Assembly (NCBI GenBank): GCA_905372785.1
Contig: CAJPQG010000002.1
Coordinates: 1 to 64,000 of the forward strand
Reading direction: 5' to 3'
Length of the DNA stretch: 64,000 nt
DNA from: Candidatus Saccharimonadota bacterium
Lineage (GTDB): Bacteria > Patescibacteriota > Saccharimonadia > Saccharimonadales > Saccharimonadaceae
Part shown: one piece after another, positions 58,141 through 64,000 of the stretch
Numbering within the stretch: position 1 is the first letter of the stretch
Layout: every line of letters begins with the position of its first letter
Made by a program: the position numbers and the translations under genes
Notes under the pieces: model-generated
What the model saw: only the letters and a program-made list of their open reading frames with translations
What the model was told of the DNA's origin: nothing
The model's database searches: none

Positions 58141-59807
58141 TGAAAAAGTTTTTTGATGTGATTCGTCGCTCACCAAAGCGTACCGCTGCAGTAGCGGTTG
58201 TCGCTGCGGCTGTAGCAGTACCAATTGCAGCAAATGCATGGGGACCATCGGACCGTCCGACATTCACGTACGATAAACCAGCGAGTTATGTAACATTTAA
58301 CTCAATGACGAACACGCCAAACTACGGTGATGAGCGTAATTTCGTGCGCGTAAAAGAGAGCGGTGCGGCTAATAATACCTACACTGATAATTTTGATCTT
58401 GTCCCAGGCAAGAAGTACACCGTTATGATGTACTACCACAACAACGCGGCTAGTAACCTAAACGACGATGCGCATGGCCGTAAGGGTATTGCACAAAACG
58501 CAACCGCTCGTTTTGCAATGCCAGCAGCTGTAAAGAAGGGCGAATCAGCTCGCCTAAACGGCTTTATTAGCGCTAGCAACGCAAAACCACAAATGGTATG
58601 GGACGAAGCATATGGTAAGGCTAGCCACGGAGACGTTGCACTACGTTACGTACCAGGAACTGCCAAAATCTTTAGCAATGGTGCAATAAATGGGCAGGCT
58701 CTTTCAGACAACCTGTTCAAAAATGGTACACCACTTGGCTACGACAAGCTTGATGGTAACCTGCCTGGCTGTAATCAATACGCTGGCTACATTACTTTTG
58801 AATTTATTGTAGATCAGCCAAACTTTAACATCAATAAGACTGTTTCAAAAGCAGGTGAGAACAAGTTTGCTGAAGATATTGCAGTAAATCCAAACGATGA
58901 AGTTGAATACAAGATTGAGTACCGAAACACCGGTACCGTGCAGCAAAACAATGTTGTCCTAAGCGATCAGCTACCAAAGGGCGTGCAGTACGTTGCAGGC
59001 AGCACTAAGCTTGCTTCATCAAAGACCGGTGGTAAGCTAACTGCCGTTAATGAAAACAGCCTAGTAAACGGCGGCCTTAACCTTGGCTCATTTGCACCAA
59101 ACTCGAACGCATTTGTAACCTTCCGTGCTAAGGTTGTTGACAATAATGCACTAGACGCTTGTGGTGTCAACACACTAACTAATATTGCAAAAGTCAGCAC
59201 CGACAACGGCCAAAAGCAAGATACTGCTGTAGTAACCGTAACCAAGAAGTGTGACCAACCAGCGCCAAAGAAGATTAACGTTTGTGACTTGACTACAAAG
59301 AAGATCGTTGAAATCAACGAAAAAGACTTTGACAGCAAGAAACACTCAAAGAACGAAAAAGACTGTGCACAACAGCCTGCTAAAAAGCAGATTGAGGTAT
59401 GTGATCTAACCACCAAGAAGGTTGTCACTATCGACGAGAGCGCATTTGATAGTAAAAAGCACTCAAAGAATCTTGCAGATTGTAAGACAAACCCTACCGT
59501 ACCACCAACACCTCCAGTAACCCCTCCTACTCCAGGACAACCAACTGAGAAGAAAGTACAGGTATGTGATAAGACCACTGGTCAAATCGTATCACTCAAC
59601 GAAAAAGATGTTGACAGCAGCAAGCACACAACAGATACTGCTGCCTGCAACCCAACTCCAACTACTCCAGTAAACCCAGCACCACCAGCGCCAAAGAATC
59701 CTGACGCGCTACCACAAACAGGTGCAGTAGGCCTAGCTGGCGTTGGTATTGGCGCAAGTGCTCTTACCGCAGCAGCATTGTACGCTGTAACACGTAAGAA
59801 GAACTAG
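58141..59807 (+). CDS. LPXTG surface protein with DUF11-like domain and VCD repeats
   Basis: 555 aa. Signal peptide (about 1-37, basic start, hydrophobic core, cleavage near ANA-W). An N-terminal beta-rich domain (about 40-235) follows, then a DUF11-like repeat domain ('INKTVSKAGEN... DEVEYKIEYRNTGTVQQNNVVLSDQLPKGVQYV', about 236-375). Three tandem Cys-bracketed repeats of 'VCDLTTKKIVEINEKDFDSKKHSK...C' type occupy about 378-505, followed by a Pro-rich spacer. The C-terminal sorting signal is LPQTG, a hydrophobic helix and RKKN. It should be anchored by a sortase, although none is in the window. Likely a major surface or adhesion protein. Confidence 0.88.
59276..59652 (+). repeat. Three tandem Cys-bracketed repeats in the LPQTG protein
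   Basis: Starting near 59276, 59392 and 59560, each encodes V-C-D-x2-T-T-x2-[IV]-V ... C with about 26 residues between the Cys. The first two are close copies; the third is separated by a Pro-rich linker and more diverged. Confidence 0.75.
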
Positions 59808-59830
59808 TCACACTAGAACGCTAATATAAA

Positions 59831-59853
59831 ACTGCCCTCTTCATGAGGGTAGT
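59831..59853 (+). terminator. Terminator of the LPQTG surface protein gene
   Basis: ACTGCCCTC/GAGGGTAGT stem (one G-U pair) followed by TTTTTATGTTTT. Confidence 0.88.
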
Positions 59854-59897
59854 TTTTATGTTTTGCATAGGCCGCCCTAACCTACACATACACAAAA

Positions 59898-59923
59898 ACC
59901 CGAACGCTATTTGTCGTTCGGGT
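59898..59923 (-). terminator. Terminator of folD
   Basis: Perfect 9-bp stem ACCCGAACG/CGTTCGGGT; on the minus strand it is followed by a T-run (GGGTTTTTGTG). Confidence 0.9.
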
Positions 59924-59942
59924 CTGCCATATGCACCTAATA

Positions 59943-60758
59943 TTACTGCGCTAGACCATCATCTTTCTGTAATCTTGCTGCATGCAATACATTTTCGAAT
60001 AGTGAGGCGACCGTGAGTGGCCCCACTCCACCCTTCACCGGAGTAATTGCCACATCGTCGCGCTGCCTCACGCTATCTGCTACATCGCCCACGATACGGC
60101 CGTCCTCGGTGGCCGTACCTGCGTCAATAACGACCGCACGCTGGTTTACTAACTCATTCGTTATAAGCCCGGGTACGCCAGTGGCGGTAATAATAATATC
60201 ATGCTCTGCTACTGAACTCAGACTATCGCCTTCTTCATAGGTCGTGATATCATAGCCATGCCCTCTGTACAATGCAGCTAATGGAGCCCCTACCAGACGT
60301 CCCTGGCCAATAATAGCAATCTTTTTGCCTGTCAGCGTCACGTTGTATCCCGTTACTAGCCAGTCAATCGCCTGAGCCGTCGCTGCTATAAACACGCTAT
60401 CCGCACGCAGACCATCAACATCTTTTTTCGGAGGTATCGCCGCTACTAACTCATCAATATCTACAGACTCAAACGGCAACTGCACAATAATTCCATGCAC
60501 CTCGCTGTCCTTAGCTAACTTCTGAAGCTCATCTATCACGGTGCCCTGCGTAGCAACAACTTCACGAACGTCCACCGCGATATCATCGCCATAGCGCTGC
60601 TTTACCCTTAGGTAGCTTGTATTTACCGGGGACTTACCATCATGTACGATAGCAAGCGTCGGTATAATCGCATGCTGCTGCCGCAAGTTTCGTGCCTGGC
60701 GTAGCTGGCGAACTTTAATAAAATCTACTAATTCCTGTCCGTTAAGTACTCTTGTCAT
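59943..60758 (-). CDS. folD: Methylenetetrahydrofolate dehydrogenase/cyclohydrolase FolD
   Basis: 271 aa bifunctional C1 enzyme making 10-formyl-THF from 5,10-methylene-THF with NADP. The substrate region 'SYLRVKQRYGDDI' has the catalytic Lys. 'GIIVQLPFESVD' and 'PPKKDVDGLRADS' are standard, the Rossmann part shows 'KIAIIGQGRLVGAPLAALY', and the end 'ITPVKGGVGPLTVASLF' matches (P-V-x-G-G-V-G-P). Starts at the ATG at 60756-60758 (MTRVLNGQELV), 9 nt after TATACT. It links functionally with glyA at the window end. Confidence 0.94.
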   Translation of the reverse strand: MTRVLNGQELVDFIKVRQLRQARNLRQQHAIIPTLAIVHDGKSPVNTSYLRVKQRYGDDIAVDVREVVATQGTVIDELQKLAKDSEVHGIIVQLPFESVDIDELVAAIPPKKDVDGLRADSVFIAATAQAIDWLVTGYNVTLTGKKIAIIGQGRLVGAPLAALYRGHGYDITTYEEGDSLSSVAEHDIIITATGVPGLITNELVNQRAVVIDAGTATEDGRIVGDVADSVRQRDDVAITPVKGGVGPLTVASLFENVLHAARLQKDDGLAQ

Positions 60759-60767
60759 ATATATTTC

Positions 60768-60775
60768 AGTATAAT
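60768..60775. promoter_or_regulatory. Overlapping divergent -10 boxes of folD and the 60811 gene
   Basis: TATACT for folD (minus, 60768-60773) and TATAAT for the plus-strand gene (60770-60775) share four bases. The two promoters cannot be bound at the same time, so transcription of the two genes should be mutually exclusive. Confidence 0.5.
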
Positions 60776-60810
60776 ATACTTTCACCATAAAGTAACGAAA
60801 GGACTTTTAT

Positions 60811-61440
60811 ATGTATCATAGTTCGTATTCGATGGGAGCGGCTGAAGGTGCAGCTGTTGTTGCTGTATTCTTAGTCTTCATGGGCCTCGTATTACTTGGC
60901 TCTATTGCTATGTATGTTATTACCGCATTCCTCTTATCACGTATCTTCAAAAAAGCCGGAGTAGCCAGCTGGAAAGCGTGGATTCCTATCTACAATACCT
61001 GGCGACTACTTGAATTTGGTGGCCAATACGGCTGGTGGGCACTGCTGCCTCTGGTAGCTAGTATCTTTGCTGGTATCATTTCACTCCCCGCATCAGATTC
61101 TTCATTCGGTATTTCAGCTGCCGAAATCTTTGGCGATCTTATCCTACTGGGCGGAGCGCTTACCTATTACGTCTTCTGGGCACTAGCCGCATACGCTATT
61201 GGCCTTAAACTACAAAAAGAAGGTGTTTTTGTGCTATGGGCTATCTTCCTACCGATCGTCTGGATGATTTGGCTTGCCTTCGACAAAAGCACTTGGAATG
61301 AATCAGCTGGTGCTGCTCGACTCGACACACCAGACTTCGACCCAGCTGAGGTTAGCGATGAAACCACTGTAGTTGAGGAGACTATCGAAACGATCATCGG
61401 TGATGAACCAGCAAAAGAGGCGAAGAAAGATAACAACTAG
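60811..61440 (+). CDS. DUF5684-like membrane protein
   Basis: 209 aa. Four membrane segments (about 15-50, 70-92, 105-130, 140-158). The conserved cytoplasmic motif 'LLSRIFKKAGVASWKAWIPIYNTWRLLEFGG' is typical of the DUF5684/signal-peptidase-associated small membrane proteins. The tail is acidic (DTPDFDPAEVSDETT...) and ends in a Lys patch. Function unknown. It has an AAAGGA ribosome-binding site and a leader of about 28 nt, in contrast to the leaderless folD that diverges from it. Confidence 0.75.
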   Translation: MYHSSYSMGAAEGAAVVAVFLVFMGLVLLGSIAMYVITAFLLSRIFKKAGVASWKAWIPIYNTWRLLEFGGQYGWWALLPLVASIFAGIISLPASDSSFGISAAEIFGDLILLGGALTYYVFWALAAYAIGLKLQKEGVFVLWAIFLPIVWMIWLAFDKSTWNESAGAARLDTPDFDPAEVSDETTVVEETIETIIGDEPAKEAKKDNN

Positions 61441-61526
61441 CCTTTAAGTTATTTTGCAGCGAATACCCTTTACAAGCCGCTAGCTATTTGGTAGAATACA
61501 GAAAGTTAGCGGCGCAAGCTGCAGAT

Positions 61527-61603
61527 GGGCCAGTAGCTCAGCTGGTTAGAGCACCTGCCTCTTAAGCAGGGTGTCGAGGGTTCGAGCCCCTCCTGGCCCT
61601 CCA
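61527..61603 (+). tRNA. tRNA-Lys (anticodon CUU)
   Basis: Acceptor GGGCCAG/CTGGCCC, anticodon stem CCTGC/GCAGG with loop CTCTTAA (anticodon CTT), T-arm GAGGG TTCGAGC CCCTC, CCA encoded. Its discriminator base is T, unusual for lysine tRNA. Confidence 0.92.
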
Positions 61604-61625
61604 GATAATAAATTTACACTAAACT

Positions 61626-61653
61626 ACTCCTCATTTCACCAGAGGAGTTTTTT
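61626..61653 (+). terminator. Terminator of tRNA-Lys
   Basis: ACTCCTC/GAGGAGT stem followed by TTTTTT. Confidence 0.9.
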
Positions 61654-61699
61654 AGCACCCGAAATATAACAATGGCTTCTTTTTATAAACAACATAAAA

Positions 61700-61722
61700 C
61701 CCCAAACGAACTATGTTTGGGG
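61700..61722 (-). terminator. Terminator of tRNA-Arg
   Basis: Perfect 8-bp stem CCCCAAAC/GTTTGGGG followed on the minus strand by TTTTATG. Confidence 0.85.
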
Positions 61723-61738
61723 CTATGCATTCTATTCT

Positions 61739-61815
61739 TGGTACACCCGGTACGATTCGAACGTACGACACCTGGTTCCGAAGACCAGTGCTCTAATCCA
61801 CTGAGCTACGGGTGC
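61739..61815 (-). tRNA. tRNA-Arg (anticodon UCG)
   Basis: Acceptor GCACCCG/CGGGTGT (first pair G-U), anticodon stem CTGGT/ACCAG with loop CTTCGGA (anticodon TCG), T-arm GTACG TTCGAAT CGTAC, CCA encoded. Confidence 0.93.
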
Positions 61816-61884
61816 TCACATTCAGTATTGTACCACGCAGTGAATCACCCTGCAATACTCTACCGCGATAAATAAAACCGGTGC

Positions 61885-61890
61885 TATACT
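61885..61890 (+). promoter_or_regulatory. -10 box (TATACT) of murB
   Basis: TATACT 6 nt before the murB ATG, no ribosome-binding site; leaderless candidate. Confidence 0.5.
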
Positions 61891-61896
61891 AATAGT

Positions 61897-62928
61897 ATGA
61901 AGATTCAAGAAGCAGTTAGCCTACAAACACTTACTACTATGCGGCTTGGCGGAGCAGCCCACTTAACGGCTGATATTACCACCAAAGAAGACATTCCCCG
62001 TTTTTATGAATTTGCCAAGCAACATTCCTTGCCTACTTACATACTCGGTGGTGGCAGCAATGTACTCGCGCACGATGAAGGGTTTAATGGTATCGTTGGC
62101 AAAATGATGATCACCAGAGTAGAGCTGCTAGAAGAAACTGATTCATTTTTCAGCCTTAGAGTTGGCGGCGGCGAAGTGTGGGATGAGCTCTGTGCATTTA
62201 CAACTGCTAAAGGCAGCAGCTCGATTGCGGCAATGTCAGCTATCCCAGGAACTGTTGGTGCAGCGCCAGTACAAAATATTGGTGCCTACGGCCAAGAAGC
62301 AGCCGATGTTATCACCAAAGTGCACGCCTATGATAGCCAACGTGGTGAATTTGTCACACTATCTGCCCAGCAATGCGGCTTTTCGTATCGACACAGTATT
62401 TTTCGAGGTGAAGCAAGTGGCCGCTACTGCATTTATGCCGTCACCATGCAGTTCTCAAAACGACCGCCACAACCGCCCTACTACGCGGCACTTCAAACAT
62501 ACTTAGACGAGCACGCTATCGAGCAACCAACGCCACTGCAAATCCGCGAAGCCGTTACCGCTATTCGTGCCCAAAAACTGCCAGACCCAGCTCTGCAGCC
62601 CAATACTGGCTCGTTTTTCAAAAATGCTATTGTTGATACAGAAACATTTACCCGCCTTCAGCAAGATATTGAATCAGTGCCACATTACCCTATGCCAGAT
62701 GGCCGTATCAAAGTCCCAAGTGGATGGCTGATCCAGCAAACTGGCCTGAAAGGTGAACTACTGCACGGCATGCGCGTTAATCCAGCGAATGCCTTGGTGC
62801 TTATTAACGAGTCAGCCAGCTCATATAGTGATCTAGCTGCAGCCCGTCAGTATATTATTGATGCGGTGCACAAGAAATTTGGTATCACAATCGAACAAGA
62901 GCCGCTAGAGATTGGTCCGGCCGCTTAA
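61897..62928 (+). CDS. murB: UDP-N-acetylenolpyruvoylglucosamine reductase
   Basis: 343 aa FAD enzyme that reduces UDP-GlcNAc-enolpyruvate to UDP-MurNAc, the second committed step of peptidoglycan synthesis. FAD-binding 'YILGGGSNVLAHDEGFNGIV' and 'GSSSIAAMSAIPGTVGAAPVQNIGAYGQE' are typical. 'NTGSFFKNAIV' contains the catalytic Ser, and 'PSGWLIQQTGLKG' plus the C-terminal Glu region (EQEPLEIG) complete the site. The insertion 'CGFSYRHSIFRG' (YxxxxR loop) marks it as a type I MurB. Confidence 0.96.
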   Translation: MKIQEAVSLQTLTTMRLGGAAHLTADITTKEDIPRFYEFAKQHSLPTYILGGGSNVLAHDEGFNGIVGKMMITRVELLEETDSFFSLRVGGGEVWDELCAFTTAKGSSSIAAMSAIPGTVGAAPVQNIGAYGQEAADVITKVHAYDSQRGEFVTLSAQQCGFSYRHSIFRGEASGRYCIYAVTMQFSKRPPQPPYYAALQTYLDEHAIEQPTPLQIREAVTAIRAQKLPDPALQPNTGSFFKNAIVDTETFTRLQQDIESVPHYPMPDGRIKVPSGWLIQQTGLKGELLHGMRVNPANALVLINESASSYSDLAAARQYIIDAVHKKFGITIEQEPLEIGPAA

Positions 62929-62952
62929 TCAACGAAGGCGCTAACAAAAATA

Positions 62953-62975
62953 CCACGCTGCACATGCCAGCGTGG
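62953..62975. terminator. Bidirectional terminator between murB and glyA
   Basis: CCACGCTG/CAGCGTGG stem with A-run before and T-run after on the plus strand, serving the convergent murB and glyA genes. Confidence 0.9.
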
Positions 62976-62998
62976 CATTTTTAAGCTACAACTTCCTA

Positions 62999-64000
62999 CT
63001 AAGCGATCGCCTTTAGCTGACGCGCAACTGCCTGCACTTCTTGTGCAAGCTGCCGTTGGGCTTCCGTATCGTCGCGCACGGTAATTGCAGTATCGATCCA
63101 ACCAGCTACCATAGCCATATCCTTTGGCTGCATTCCCCGCGTGGTAATCGCTGGCGTCCCCAGGCGAATGCCACTTGGCGCAAACTGTGGCCTTGGATCG
63201 TCCGGCACGCTGTTGGCGTTCACCGTCAGTCCTATAGCGTCTAGCGCTCGTTCTGCAGTTTTACCATCTACATCCCGTGAAGCTACCATATCAATAAGCA
63301 GCAAATGGTTGTCTGTACCGCCGCCTATAAGAGTAAACCCTCGCTGTAACAGCTCCTGCGCAAGCGCCTGAGCATTAGCCACCACCGCTCGAGCATAGTC
63401 AGTAAACTCAGGCTGCAGTGCCTCACCAAAAGCCACTGCTTTTGCAGCAATAGTATGCATATGTGGACCACCTTGCATACCAGGAAAAACAGCACGGTCG
63501 ATTAAGGTTGGAATATGTTCCAGCGCAACCGGAGGCTTTACTAGAGGATTACCGACAATCCCCCTGCTGAGTATGAGACCCCCACGCGGCCCACGCAGCG
63601 TCTTATGCGTAGTCGAAGTCATTACATGAAACCCATACTTAAATGGGTTATCAGCTACGCCACCAGCAATCAGCCCCGCGATGTGCGCAATATCTGCCAT
63701 CAATAGCGCCCCAACTTCCCGACCAATTTCTGCAAACCGAGCATAGTCTAGCTGGCGTGGATAGGCAGAAAAACCAGCTAAAATAATCTTCGGCTGCTCT
63801 GCGTGGGCAATGCGCCGCAGCTCATCATAGTCAATTTCTCCAGTCGTTGGATCTTTCATTTTATACCGCACAAACCGGTACAGTTGCGCCGATCGTGTCA
63901 CAGCTGCGCCATGAGTCAAATGACCGCCATGACTTAAATCCATTGCGAGCACTGTGTCGCCCGGCTTCAACCAAGCACTATACACCGCCTCATTAGCTGC
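62999..64000 (-). CDS. glyA: Serine hydroxymethyltransferase (5' end beyond the window)
   Basis: The last ~333 residues of GlyA. The window edge falls in 'ANEAVYSAWLKPGDTVLAMDLSHGGHLTHG', around residue 90-100 of the usual ~415. The PLP-Lys block 'HVMTSTTHKTLRGPRGGLILS' and the end 'GIRLGTPAITTRGMQ' are intact. It converts serine and THF to glycine and 5,10-methylene-THF, the substrate of FolD encoded nearby. The ending and terminator are complete; the start lies outside. Confidence 0.95.
   Translation of the reverse strand, partial: AANEAVYSAWLKPGDTVLAMDLSHGGHLTHGAAVTRSAQLYRFVRYKMKDPTTGEIDYDELRRIAHAEQPKIILAGFSAYPRQLDYARFAEIGREVGALLMADIAHIAGLIAGGVADNPFKYGFHVMTSTTHKTLRGPRGGLILSRGIVGNPLVKPPVALEHIPTLIDRAVFPGMQGGPHMHTIAAKAVAFGEALQPEFTDYARAVVANAQALAQELLQRGFTLIGGGTDNHLLLIDMVASRDVDGKTAERALDAIGLTVNANSVPDDPRPQFAPSGIRLGTPAITTRGMQPKDMAMVAGWIDTAITVRDDTEAQRQLAQEVQAVARQLKAIA

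Noticed and set aside
61672..61875. 67-aa plus-strand frame across tRNA-Arg
   Set aside because: It is an antisense reading of the tRNA and its terminator ('VRFERTTPGSEDQ' is the usual antisense-tRNA peptide).

Overview
The window looks like a chromosomal segment of a Candidatus Saccharibacteria (TM7) or closely related CPR genome. All genes read cleanly with the standard code (UGA acts as stop, so this is not the Gracilibacteria/Absconditabacteria code). Genes are short, densely packed and mostly on the minus strand. Biosynthetic enzymes are few, whereas wall-remodelling, surface and small hypothetical proteins typical of CPR are plentiful. Examples are a baseplate-J-like membrane protein beside an FtsA/PilM-like ATPase, an alanyl-tRNA synthetase that stops after its editing domain, and an RpfB-type protein. 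The phylum call is an inference from gene content.

Layout. 1-3.6 kb: accessory and decaying DNA: an ABC permease cut by the window edge, a NUDIX hydrolase, an ASCH/unknown/HAM1 nucleotide 'house-cleaning' set, a DegT aminotransferase remnant, two frameshifted small genes and an abortive-infection-like gene. 3.6-13.3 kb: a two-component system, tRNA hydroxylase TrhO, a DedA membrane protein, UvrA, a frameshifted membrane protein, an S41 protease, a polysaccharide-deacetylase remnant and YggU. 13.3-20.9 kb: a five-gene defence operon in transcription order hsdM, abiC-like, hsdS, Shedu (DUF4263), hsdR, with 1-4 nt overlaps at every junction. 21-30 kb: exonuclease I, ObgE, a secreted LysM-CHAP protein with a long leader, then an operon of FtsA-like, baseplate-J-like, RuvX and MltG. 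30-49 kb: AlaRS, an IscS/DUF218/MnmA tRNA-thiolation unit, two hypotheticals, the metG/tatD and rpfB/rsmA block, PcrA and a lower-glycolysis operon (pyk, pgk, tpiA). 49-55 kb: two DUF2207 proteins, tRNA-Glu with a decayed serine recombinase next to it, and tyrS. 55-60 kb: two large exported surface proteins sharing a Cys-bracketed repeat, set among long structured non-coding stretches. 60-64 kb: folD, a membrane protein, tRNA-Lys, tRNA-Arg, murB and the 5'-truncated glyA.

Two themes run through the window. First, many transcription units have a near-consensus -10 box only 6-9 nt before the start codon and no Shine-Dalgarno, so their mRNAs should be leaderless; genes inside operons and the surface proteins instead carry ribosome-binding sites. 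Second, there is a wall/surface programme (RpfB, LysM-CHAP, MltG, MurB, LPQTG surface protein) that fits an epibiont remodelling its own and perhaps its host's envelope. The most notable candidate system is the type I restriction-modification operon with a Shedu nuclease and an Abi-C-like gene built into it. The next is a run of eight hairpins ending in a terminator between the two surface-protein genes.
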